DNA from: Kalmusia sp. IMI 367209
Lineage: Eukaryota > Ascomycota > Dothideomycetes > Pleosporales > Didymosphaeriaceae
Direction: 5' to 3'
DNA length: 64,000 bases
Assembly (NCBI GenBank): GCA_027946365.1
Contig: JAPEUQ010000004.1
Span: forward strand, 1,116,001-1,180,000
In this document: positions 54,213 to 64,000 of the stretch, one piece after another
How the letters are laid out: each line of letters opens with the position of its first letter
Position numbering within the stretch: position 1 is the first letter of the stretch
Translations under genes and position numbers: made by a program
The notes under the pieces: generated by a model
The model's database searches: none
The model's input: only the letters and a program-made list of their open reading frames with translations
What the model was told of the DNA's origin: nothing

Positions 54213-55291
54213 TTATTCGATGTCGTAGTTCTCGTCTTGATCGTTCCCTTCGCCTCGATCGTTTCCTTCGCCTCGATCGTCATCCTCGTCTAGATCGTCA
54301 TCCTTGTCTTCTCTCTTTGACAACCAGACCCTCGTCCAGTCTCTAGAAGAAGGACCACACCTGCGCTGATGTTCCTATATTCAGTAAGTTTTCACGTTCA
54401 GAAATGTAGTTTTCAACATCAGTCTATCAGTCTTACCACAGATTCTTGGGCCCACTCGATCCATTTATGGGGATATGGTTGGAAAACACTGAGCTTTCGC
54501 ATCTGCTTACAACCGTCGCAGCGTGAACCCCATAGTTCAACGGTATGGCCAACTTCCTGCAGGCATTGTAATGTCTGTGACATGCCCGCTAAGCTATTCG
54601 TAATCGGATGATTACCCTCAACGAAGTCATCTTCGAAACGTTCGTGGGAAATGAGACGGACACAAAGATTGATGCGGGGTTTCATCTTGAGGAGGGAGCT
54701 CAAGTCTCTCAAATGTTCGTCTGGAGTTAATTTAGGACGGTATGATGCGTTCGAATTGTGCTTTTCCTGCCCGCAGAATATGTACGCATGAGTTTGGATA
54801 TGTATGTTTGTTGACAAGTCATTGAGATCGAGACCTGCTTGCAACTGAACGTGATTAAAGAGTGCTTCGATGGCATCATGTTCGCCAAAGTCGAAAAAGA
54901 AGGTAGCGGTGCGGTACCAGGTTTCCCCAACTTCTTTAATGAATGCCAAATCGACGTATTCGGTATCGATCCAATGAGGTTTTTTGTTATGACAGTGTCG
55001 AATATACGTAACAGTCAAGTTCTGTGGAATGAGAGTGCAAGGGATCATCCAATCGATATGCAAATGCAACCGCCGATCTGGGTATAGATAGACAAAAATA
55101 GGCTCTCGGTTCCCCAGGAGCTTCTCGTATATTATGTCCCGTGCCTCGCGCGGTAGTTTCCGAAGGACTTGGAGACTGAGTGCATGACATCCCTTCTTAG
55201 CAAGATCACCGAGAAGACGTTGTGTGCGAGCACGACTGTTTTTTGCGGCCGCGTGTAATTCCTTACTTCGCTCAATAGTCCTAGTTATCAT
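54213..55291 (-). CDS. F-box-like protein, paralogue 1, with acidic C-terminal tail
   Basis: Exon 1 (55291-54437) encodes 285 residues. An F-box-like helix pair follows a basic N-terminus: ALSLQVLRKLPREARDIIYE, then KLLGNREPIFVYLYPDRRLH. Further marks are YVDLAFIKEVGETWYRTATF (shared with the next gene) and a hydrophobic core FNHVQLQAGLDLNDLSTNI. The plain frame stops at 54419, but GTG|GTAAGA at 54436 is a good donor, and an AATATAG acceptor opens exon 2 (54374-54213). That exon encodes 53 more residues ending in a strongly acidic tail with a duplicated DRGEGN unit (18-bp tandem at 54243-54278). Total 338 aa. Such families are expanded and fast-evolving in Dothideomycetes; the role, perhaps substrate recognition for SCF ligases, is inference. 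Confidence 0.65.
54243..54278. repeat. 18-bp tandem duplication in the F-box-like gene
   Basis: Two near-identical copies of GTTYCCTTCGCCTCGATC (one base differs). On the minus strand they encode the repeated DRGEGN units of the acidic tail. The 18-bp unit preserves frame, which supports coding use. Confidence 0.7.
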
Positions 55292-56049
55292 GGAAGTCAG
55301 TGCAGGTCATGTTTCCCAAAGACCTGAAAAGATGAACCCACGCGCGCAATTGATGCTCTATCGCAGTGAGCTCTGCTGTCTGGTCGCCGCTATCCACCGG
55401 CTCTGTGGGCTCCATCGTGTATGTGCTAGAGGTTCAAGTTGAAGCAGAAAGTGTTAATATGGGACGGGAGTGGGGAAAGCTGTAAATCGAACGCCTGTGC
55501 GGTTGTTTATGCTTGCCGCTACCCCAGGTAAGAGCGCTGACGTCGGTACTTACCTTTACCTTCAAACCGACAAGGCAACTGACAGGAACGGAAGCCAAGG
55601 TGTAACATTAGTTCAAAGGTTGAAGAACAAGGAATGAAAAAGGGGTGTCTCTTGCTGCGTCTGTTGCCAGCATTGGTCACTAGTGCGTTTATAGAGCATC
55701 GACTGCAATCAACATGGAATAAAGCAAGATTGAAGTATCCAGTATCTCGATCCACACCTCCCTGAATAGAGGCATTGTAAATATAAGGGGATATACAATG
55801 GTGTATCCCTATTTACACCCCCAAATATGAATGTTAGTAGCTTGGACCTATGCATCGCCACCTTGTCCCTATGTCCTACTTTTGTCGCTTATCTGCTTAG
55901 AAATACGCAATTCACGGTTTCCTTTAGCGTAAATCGCGCTTAAAATATCTCACCTGATGATGGTCGCAGGTTTATAGCTGAATATGGAGTTGCAATGTTT
56001 TTTTAGGCGTTCGTTTGATCATTGAATCAATGCGTTATTGAAATCATCA
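55292..56049. other. Intergenic between the two F-box-like paralogues
   Basis: About 760 bp of promoter for paralogue 1 and 3' flank of paralogue 2. No coding-like frame and no terminal repeats that would point to a transposon were seen. Confidence 0.45.
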
Positions 56050-56986
56050 TCAATCCTTAGCGTGATCCGAAACCTATGAGGATTACAAACGCTTCAAGAA
56101 GATAGCGCCATATATAATAGTTAGAGGTTGGGAGAACACTTACTGCATCGATACTTGCCTGGATGAGATCTGCCACCACCTCTGTTGGAAGCTGCGTAGG
56201 TTGCAGGAGCCGGAAAGACCCGAATCGTGCTTTCACGGTGTGACCGCGGTGTCTCAAGCTTCTGAGAATAGGAAAGAGTGGCTTAAATGTGTTAATGTAT
56301 CTTTTGATATCACCCATGACGTTAGGGGAGATGATAAGCTTATTGTTCAGCAGGACCTGGATTGTAGCCTTGTGCTTGAGTTGAAGAAGAACCTGAAGGA
56401 TTTTCAGCGTAAATGTCCACCCGTTCCCAGTTGACTCGAAATAGAGTCGAATGTTTCGAATTAGATCAATTGGTGCTAGAATGCTAGCATCCGCTCGTCG
56501 TGAACTAGGGGCTATCTGGCGCTTGTCGCACCCGAGAAATATTGGGATCAGGTATAACTCCTGCTGGCGGAACACAAATGTCTTTTCGCGATAGCAAGAC
56601 TCGGCAAGCTCGTGTATGAACGTCTGCTCGTAGTGATTTCGATCCCAACAATGGCGCATTGGTGCTGAAAGACCCATGCTGCAGACGCGAGGTGGAAAAG
56701 CTGAATCACTGCTAGACAGAGGCCTGAGGTGGCGTTCATGTGCTGCGTAAAATATAGCGATGCTATTCCGGGAAGGGTTACCGTGGTCCAGGATTGCAGC
56801 ATAAACCATGTCCCGTATTTCTCGCGGTAATTGCACTATAACTTGATGACAGAGTTGTCGACAGGACAGCCGAGCAAAGCGTTGCAACTCAATGTTTATG
56901 CACTCTTGAAGCTTGTTCTCAAGCTCGTACGACTTGCGGATTCGCTGAATAGAGCGCTGGTCTTCTGATTCCCTTCGGTACTTCAT
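56050..56986 (-). CDS. F-box-like protein, paralogue 2
   Basis: Same family as the gene at 54.2-55.3 kb and same orientation. Exon 1 (56986-56144) encodes 281 residues: basic coiled start (MKYRRESEDQRSIQRIRKSY), F-box-like LCHQVIVQLPREIRDMVYAA, and a segment aligned with its paralogue (YEQTFIHELAESCYREKTFV). The plain frame runs on to 56057, but a GTAAGT donor right after SIDA with a CTCTAACTA branch site suggests an intron ending at CATAG; exon 2 (56073-56050) then encodes VSDHAKD. The intron falls at the same relative place as in paralogue 1. Identity between the two is low outside the named blocks, so the duplication is old or fast-evolving. Function unknown. Confidence 0.65.
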
Positions 56987-58338
56987 GCATTTGGCGAGTT
57001 ATAGCTGACATTGCTTCAAGACACTATGTACGTTGGCTTCTGCATTACGAGTCAGAGATTGAGCACCTACTCTTCAGTCTTAAGTCTACACTGTTCGACG
57101 TCGTGGAGTGTGGGGGCCATCTCTTCTGGGAGATTTGAACTCATTATAGTTATTTTAGTCAATAGTCGTCAGGTCGTTCAAAGAATTGGAGGAGGGATGG
57201 CGAATACAGGCAAGAAGGCTATGAATAGAAGCGTGAACTCTACTAGCCGCCTTCTCCCCTACTCTCTCCCTCTTACCTTGCGGAGACTTGCGCGTCCTTA
57301 GATCGTGATAAATTTATCTCACTCTGGGCTAGACGGCACTATTGAGTATTAGTTCGGGAAACGAAGTGATAGAGACTTTGAACATGCCAGGAATATTCAT
57401 ATACCTTGATCAGCAGGGAGGTAAATATATGGACTTTGCATATATTTTGGTTAGGACGGTATTCAAATTAGCAAGGGTTTGAATAGTGATCGTGTCATGA
57501 CCTTCCAGCGTAGCCTTACGAAGATGCTGTTCTTCAAGGAGCGATGGTTGACCGGAATGGGCTGTCCTAATTAACACAGAACGGGTACGATGATGACTAC
57601 ACTTATCATCTCTACATCGTAGCATAATTTAGCCATGTGGTTCATACAGGCTGATCTGTTGAGCGTGGGTGAGCGCATTGAGTGTCCTATCGGCTGTCCT
57701 GATCGAGATCGATAGAAGTGAAACAAGCTGCTAGGTAGCGCCCCCTTGACCATCACGGTGCTTTGTTGATGTCCACATAAGCCCTCGTAGGGAAATGGGA
57801 GCGAGACGATCGACCTCTGGGTGCTTCCTTGCAACATTGAAGCCTACGCGAACACAGTGAGACCCAGGAAAAGTCTCAGGCATCAAACCGTGTCAACAGG
57901 CGTAGTCTCTGCTACCTCCAGAAGCACATACGCACTCCCACCTTGGCACCGAACCACTGATTCACGTGGTATGATCAAAGGCCGAGATGATAGGAGCCCC
58001 CGCGAATACTGTCTGGATACATTGCCCACGCATACCCCGCTCGGCTCGACACGCTCTGGATCCAACGTGTGCCCTCGTCAATGGGTAGGTTTGCGGAGAG
58101 GAGTGGGTTGGATGTGCTGGCGGTCGTTCGTTGTCTCTCGTGGGTCAGGCCCTGGTTAGAGACATGGGTTAGAAAGCACCCCACATGTGCATGAAGCAGC
58201 TACGACTGCTGGCCACGCATACATCTATCATCCGTAACCTCTTCTTGCGGGCCGATTTGACACCTGCGAACAGCTTCTATCTTAATCTGTAATATCACTA
58301 ACCGCCCAATTCACGCCGTCGGCCTAGCTGCAGCAGCC
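56987..58338. other. Intergenic, about 1.35 kb
   Basis: Divergent spacer between F-box-like paralogue 2 and the coiled-coil gene. Frames at 57821-58159 and 57571-57837 have no motif. The last ~100 bp before 58339 are pyrimidine-rich with CTAAC signals, probably the 5' leader. Confidence 0.45.
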
Positions 58339-61300
58339 ATGGAGGAGCCGCCGCCGCCAGTCGCAAGCGAGCCATCAGGCGAGGAGCCTACAGCTGTCGT
58401 CGAAGCTCCTCAAAAGACGTCTCGCGCCCACGCAACGCCTGCCTCGCCCGCACGACGGAAGATGGCCTCCAATGCCTCGTCGACGTCCAAGGACCCTGTT
58501 CCTCCTCGCCGGCCCACCACTGTTGTAGGTGCGGGTGCAGCCGCCCGCCGACCAGCGGCATCTTCAACCACCACGCGCACCTCTACGACCGCGTCAAAAC
58601 CCCTTTCTAGCTCGACCGCACGCACAGCGGCGACGGGATCCAGTTTAAACAAGCCGCCGACGCGTCCTGCGCCTGGTACAGTGGTGCGGAAGGCTGGGCT
58701 GGCCTCCAAGCCCGCGGCGTCGGATGCGGAGCCAGACCTGTCATCTGTCACGTCCGGAGACGAGAACAAGAGACCCACAGCGCGCCGAACTACATTGGCA
58801 TCAAGCACCGCTACAAGATCCTCGCCTGGGAAAACTACTACGACAAGGCCGGCAGCTTCTACGACCAATACCACTGCGAAACGCCCCCTGACGACACGGC
58901 CTTCCGTAGACAGCGCTCCATCACGAGCAACACCTCGCGCTTCATTGGCTTCATCGACGCGGAGCAGCACCACACGTCCGGCGACCACTACGACAAGAGC
59001 AACACCAGGAGCAACAGCGAGGACGCCTCTATCGCACGCAAAGAAGCCATCTGTACCTGCTGCTCCTGCGCCAGCCCCCAAGCCAAAGGACAGCATACCT
59101 GAGGAAGAGTGAGTGGCAATTGTCAATGCCGTGCATACCAATCTAATTCTAGCAGTACGAGTGAACTTGTAATCCCCCCTAAGAGTGACCGTCTCAAAGA
59201 GCAAGCAGCCTCCGATGCCGAAGTCGAAACCCGAAAGAGCGCCCTTGGCCCGGTCAAGGCTGCGCTCGCAAAGCTGGGCGAAGAACCTGCACGACCGGAC
59301 ACTGCTCCCTCGGGATCAGTCACGGATGGTGAGTTAGATACGAAGCGACGGAGTGCACAGGTCATGCATGAGTTTTTCAAGGAGACCAATTTGCGTGAGA
59401 AGTTGCAGGAGCAGTGCGATGATCTCAATAAAGAGGTGGATAGCTTGCAGGCCGAGCGGACAAAGCTGAAAAAGCAGCTGGCAGACGCGGAGACCGCGAT
59501 TGCCGAGAAGGACAAGGCCATTGCGGATGCAGCGAAAACAACAGGATCCGACCAATCTGCGCACAACACGCTGGTGAACGAAATGGAAAAGAAGTTTGCC
59601 CTGGAAACTAAGGAGATGGAAGAGCATAGCCAGAAGCTGCAGGAAGAAAAGGCCGCTGCACAGGCTAAAGAGGCAGAAGAGACGAAACGTGCGGCAGAAC
59701 TCCAACAGGTCCTGAGTCAACTCAGCGAAGATCTCGAAAAACAGGGTGCGGAATGGGACGCCGAGAAAAAGAAGCTCGTTGAACAACAAGTGCAGATCCA
59801 GAGCTTGACCAACGAAATTGCTACACTAAAAGAGGAAAGAAATGCATTGAAAGAGCAGCTAAGCGATGCACAATCTACTCTTGAAGCTCTGCAAGCGAAA
59901 CAGGCTGAACTTGAGCAAGCTCACACCGACGAGCTTAGGTCACGTGAGGAGCAGATCAGCGAGCTTGCCCAGTCTGTGAAAGAACTGCAAGCTGAAGTTG
60001 CTGCTTCAGAAAGCAAACACAGCGAGGCCTTGGAAGACGCGCAGCGATCGCTTGAGTCAAGATCCTCGGAGTCATCGAAAATCGTAGAGGAGCTTCAGGC
60101 TAAGGTGGAGTCTCTACAACAACAACACACGGATGAACTATGCCAAAAAGATGAGTTGATCGAGACCCACGAAAAGGCGAACAAAGAGCTACGTGATCTT
60201 TCCGACCAACTCCAGGAGCGTGCTGACAAATCGACCGCGGAATTGGACGATGAACGCAATGCTCATGCTAACGCAATCCGCGAGAAGGTCGCCGAACTTC
60301 AAGACAGCCACGAACAGGGCTTGCAGAGCAAGGAAAGCGAAATTGCTCGTCACTTGGAGGCTATTGACAGCCTTCAAGAACAGCTAAAGACGCTGCAGCA
60401 GGGAGAGACTGACGGAGCCAGGGTTGCATCAGAGCTGAACAAGCAGATCGAAGAGCTAAAGCAATCCCACGAAGAGGCATTGAGGATAAAATCTGACGAA
60501 AATGATGAACTTCTCAAGCAGCTGGACGCTATCAACGATCAACTGAGTGGGGACGCAGCCGAGATCGAAAAATTCAAAGATGAGAATGAGGGGTTTCGAA
60601 GGACAATTCAAACGCTAGAACAAGTCTCAGAACAAGAGACTCAACAGCACTCGGCTGCACTCTCCAAAATCCAAACCGAATTGCAGGAGGCACATCAAAA
60701 ATTAGACTCGCTTCGAGCAGAACTCGAAAGCACTCAAGAGCGGGCACGGAAAGACCTGCTTACTCTAGGCGAAGATCACGATGCAGAAATCGAGTCTCTT
60801 CGCGCTGATTTGGAGGGAGACGCAAAAAACCGCCTCGAAGAGCTACAGTCGAAATATGATGCACTTGTCGCAGATAAGAATGCTACCTTAGAAGAACACG
60901 AGAAGACACTTGCTGATCGGGCATCCGCACTTGAAGCTGCAAATCAGGAGCTAGCCACGCTGAAGGAGAATTCTGGTACCGCTTCACAGGATCTTACCGA
61001 TGCGCTCTCACGGCAGAAGCAGCTTGAAGACGAGAAGCTCGCAATTCAAGAAGCTCACGCTGCGTCGCAGAAACTGCTCGAAGATTTACAGTCTCAGTTT
61101 GACTCACTAGTCGAGGAGAAGTCGAATGCGGAAGAGGCTCACGCAACATCTCAGAAGCTCATCACGGACCTCCAAGCACGGCATGATACTCTACTTGGAG
61201 AAAAGTCTTCTGCCGAGGAAGCTCATCTCACGTCTCAAAAACTCGTTGCCGACCTTCAATCCCGTCATGACAGTCTTCTGGAAGATAAGACAGCCGCAGA

Positions 61301-62968
61301 AGATGCCCACAGTCGTGCAATCGATGCGCTGAAGCAAGATTCTGAAACAGCTTCAAAACAGCTGCTGGGCGAAGTCCAAGAGAAGTATGATGCGCTTTTG
61401 GCAGAGAAGAAACACGCCGAGGATGCTCACCAGAACGACTTGCAAAGAATATCATCTGAGCGCGATGCCTTTGCTGCCCAGCTCTCCGATCTAGAGAAGA
61501 AGCACGATACCGTCGTTGCTGAAAGTCTTGCCGACGACGACTCGCATAAGAAGGCGTTTGCGAATCTACAGGTGGAGCACAACAAAGCACTGACAGATTT
61601 GCAGCTGGAGATTGAGAAGAAATTTGAACCGCTACTTGAGGCCCTGCAGTCCGACCTGTCTGCTATAGAGCAGCAAAGGAAAGCAGCCGTTGAAGAAAAG
61701 CAGTCGGCTATCGAGGAGCTCATCGCTCTCAAGAAGGATCTTTCCTCGCGCGACGATTCCAGTCAGACGAATCTGCTAGAACTCACTGATAAGTACGAGA
61801 GACTCATGACCGAGAAAGCTGCTGCCGACAAGGACCATGAAGCCGCTATAACTCTTCTGAAGGACTCTTTGAAAGAAGAGCACGAGAAAGCCGCGTCTGA
61901 GCTGCAAGAGCAGTGTGACACTCTTCAAAGTAAACTTGCTCAAGTCGACCAGGAGCATAGTGACGCCATCGCACTGCTAAGGGAAGAATTAAATGAAGGT
62001 CATTCCAATGACTTGGTCAATCTTAAGAAGACTCTAGAAGACCTGCAGCACAAGCATAATGATCTGACGGAGCAGAAACTATCTATGGAAAGAGCTCATG
62101 AGGATGCCATTTCGGAGCTGATGATTGGTATGGAAGCAAGCCAATCCGATGCGGTCCAGCAGCTGCAGAAGAAGTACGATGTTCTTGCTAGCCAACTAGA
62201 AGCTGCACAGGTTACCCATGCCGAGCAGCTCGAAGCTGCGAAGAAAGTCGGGGCTGACCATGAGAAGCTACTGGAAGAACTGCAGTCTCGTTATGATGCG
62301 GAGCTAGAGCTTGCGAAGAAGAGCGGATCTGAACACGAAAGCTCTTTGCGAGAATTGCAGTCCAGCCATGACACATTTGCAGCACAAGCCACTTCCGATG
62401 CTGAATCTCACGCCCAGGATGTCAAACGCCTCCAAGAATTAATCAAAACCTTGGAGGCGGATCATGACCAAGCCCGCCAGGCCACACAGGCGGCTGAGGA
62501 CCGCATTGAGAAGATGAAGGTCGATGTGGTGCAGAAATACCTCGCCAAAGTGGAGCCACTGGAGAGAGAAAATGAGCAGCTCAAGGACAAGGTCGAGCGT
62601 CTGCAGAACATCCTTGCGGCCGGCGATAGAGTCGCACGTGCCGCTGCAACCATGGGCGAGAAGCGCGAGATCAATACTTTGCAAGAAGAAGACGAGGACG
62701 AGGATAGTGAGGAGCATGTCACTTCTGGTACACAGTCAGCGCAGCTATCGCCGCCTCCAAAAGAGGTATTAGGAACTGTGAGTTGCCCGCACCCCTCTAT
62801 CAGAAATTCCGGCTAACCTACCGCTAGCAGTTGGCGGCTATGCAAGAAACACTTTCTCAGCTGTCCGAACTCAACAATGAAGCGATCGCCGAGAGCTCTA
62901 GGACGGCTCAGAAGCTTACTGAGGAGGATTGGGTGTCTGTCGACAATAAATCCGGCAGCGACAATTAA
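58339..62968 (+). CDS. Very long coiled-coil protein with basic Ser/Thr/Ala-rich N-terminus
   Basis: Three exons, 58339-59108, 59153-62777 and 62831-62968, give 1510 aa. I cannot name the family. Residues 1-~256 are a basic, Ser/Thr/Pro/Arg-rich disordered region (for example AAARRPAASSTTTRTSTTAS), like microtubule-binding tails. From about 329 to 1419 there is almost uninterrupted heptad coiled coil rich in Glu, Leu, Gln and Lys, starting at EFFKETNLREKLQEQCDDLN and ending ENEQLKDKVERLQNILAAGD. A 28-residue unit (EEAHxxSQKLxxDLQ...) is repeated three times at ~889-972. The acidic C-tail (LQEEDEDEDSEEH) is followed by QETLSQLSELNNEAIAESSR in the last exon. It probably acts as a rod-like scaffold at cytoskeleton, Golgi or spindle; that is inference. 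Confidence 0.88.
61047..61298 (+). repeat. Three tandem 84-bp (28-aa) coiled-coil repeats
   Basis: Units begin QEAHAASQKLLEDLQ, EEAHATSQKLITDLQ and EEAHLTSQKLVADLQ, each 28 codons, i.e. four heptads. A decayed fourth copy starts EDAHSRAID. The third-base differences between copies show that the duplication is not recent. Confidence 0.75.
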
Positions 62969-63753
62969 TAATAGTGCACACGAGATTCGATGCGGGCGAC
63001 TGGTCTCGCCCTTGCATCGTGCGTAGCGTTCCCCTTTTGACTTCTTCTTGGATGATTAGTTTAATTTTTGTGGTTTGTAGTGTGTAGAGTGGGGAGAATT
63101 GCTGGCACTATACCCTTGTCACTGTCATTATACCCTGGTTTTGAAGCAAATGAGCTTGTTGCAATATACCATTCCTCTCTGATAAAGCTTTCTGGTCTGT
63201 GAATGAGTGTGCAAGTATTTGTGGAATGTGCTTCCTTGTCACGAGGGGCAAGTCCTAGGGTCTGGAATGAGCACCAAACATGTGGTCTGTGTTGATATGC
63301 TACAATCCATGCAGAAGCAATGATTCACATCATCCGTAACTACCTCCATAATTGCCTACGTTAGACGGATATGCGTAAATGTCGTTCTGTTATTCACTCA
63401 CAAATGGCCTTCGGATGTGTAGATATATGTAGTCACGTATGTGTAATGTAAGTGAAAAGCTTAGATCGGGCTTTAGTCTAATCAAGGACTCGCAATTTCA
63501 AAGCATGACATCTATGACATTCTGCACCCAACCTATGCAAATATGACCATAAAGGCATGTACCTACCCTATATACCAGAACAGCAAATATTTTCTTCAAC
63601 TCCTAGCAATATTGCATAGACTTCGAATGTCTCATAAAGTCGTTAAGCGGGAGTGCCTGCCGCTATATAACATGAATCCGAGCGTCTCAAACCGTACCAT
63701 AACCGTATATGAATTGTGTAACCAATCGACTTCCTACAAATTGTTTGTGGCCA
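62969..63753. other. Convergent 3' region, about 785 bp
   Basis: Tail-to-tail spacer between the coiled-coil gene and the partial gene at the right edge. Short frames have no features. Confidence 0.45.
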
Positions 63754-64000
63754 TCACAGCGGCTTGTTCTGGCCAAGCAAGAGCTGAATTTTCCTGAGAA
63801 CCTGGTCGATTGTAGAGGACCTGGAATTGGAAGTCTGCTCATGTCAGCATACAGTTGTGCCAGTAGGCCGAATCAAAGCATACAGCTACATCCGAGTGGA
63901 GATATCCTTGTGTAGCCATAGCCGGCCACTGTGCCGGCGCATAAATCTGATCCACGCCAGCTGCTGAGGCAAAGGAATGATCTGCATAGATCGGGTCGAA
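63754..64000 (-). CDS. Partial gene, C-terminal end only (5' part off the right edge)
   Basis: Two exon pieces on the minus strand. The first runs from the edge to 63890 and reads FDPIYADHSFASAAGVDQIY, APAQWPAMATQGYLHSD. A 55-nt intron (63889-63835) with a GTAGCT donor, a GCTGACATGAGCAG branch/acceptor and phase 0 leads to 63834-63754, encoding TSNSRSSTIDQVLRKIQLLL and GQNKPL then TGA. I do not recognise the family; the last exon forms one amphipathic helix. Without splicing the frame closes quickly, so the intron is needed to see the gene. Composition and splice fit make it likely real. Confidence 0.55.

Noticed and set aside
58410..59204. 264-codon minus-strand frame rich in Val, Gly and Arg
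   Set aside because: Antisense of the Ser/Thr/Ala-rich head of the coiled-coil gene; its composition is the mirror of codon bias.

Overview
The window is nuclear DNA of a filamentous ascomycete, most likely a Dothideomycete (an inference from protein flavour, not from a search). Most genes have several short GT-AG introns of about 45-70 nt, many with a CTAAC/CTGAC-like branch point. Gene families are typically fungal: a CYP55 nitric oxide reductase, SAT4/rhodopsin-domain and DHA1 transporter proteins, fungal DUF1365, F-box-like 'LPRE.RD..Y' proteins and an acetate-type isocitrate lyase. I rebuilt 23 complete gene models and two partial ones by joining exons across splice sites; nearly all joins keep frame. 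No rRNA, tRNA, CRISPR array, transposase or virus-like gene was seen.

Layout. 1-15 kb is accessory metabolism and export: a partial low-complexity gene running off the left edge, an MFS exporter, a small secreted cysteine-rich protein, a hemerythrin-like protein, a GA4-desaturase/AsaB-like protein divergent from a short-chain dehydrogenase that carries a frame break, a small membrane protein, and a P450nor-type nitric oxide reductase. 15-35 kb is housekeeping: D-aminoacyl-tRNA deacylase divergent from CCR4-NOT subunit Not3/5, a C2H2 zinc-finger protein, an IFRD protein, cyclophilin-40, a PH-C2-RasGAP protein and a Pro/Ser-rich protein. 36-52 kb holds a rhodopsin-domain membrane protein, a fatty-acid alpha-dioxygenase convergent with a GH1 beta-glucosidase, a long DUF1365 membrane protein, isocitrate lyase, and a PRPP synthetase of the yeast Prs1 type. 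52-57 kb is a sparse, lineage-specific stretch with a short orphan protein, unassigned coding-like fragments and two paralogous F-box-like proteins. 58-63 kb is one very long coiled-coil protein; a last partial gene runs off the right edge.

How genes may work together. Isocitrate lyase (glyoxylate shunt), alpha-dioxygenase (fatty-acid oxygenation) and GH1 glucosidase fit growth on lipids and plant glycosides. The P450nor gene has an in-frame upstream ATG that adds a basic leader, matching the known dual cytosolic/mitochondrial targeting of Fusarium P450nor; a hemerythrin-like protein about 5.5 kb away could also handle O2 or NO. I found no classical biosynthetic backbone gene, so a secondary-metabolite cluster is not supported. 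The most useful leads are the frame breaks in the dehydrogenase and the zinc-finger gene, the cluster of micro-exons (7, 10, 15 and 18 nt), the hidden coding-like fragments near 53.3-53.6 kb, and the F-box-like pair with a shared C-terminal intron.
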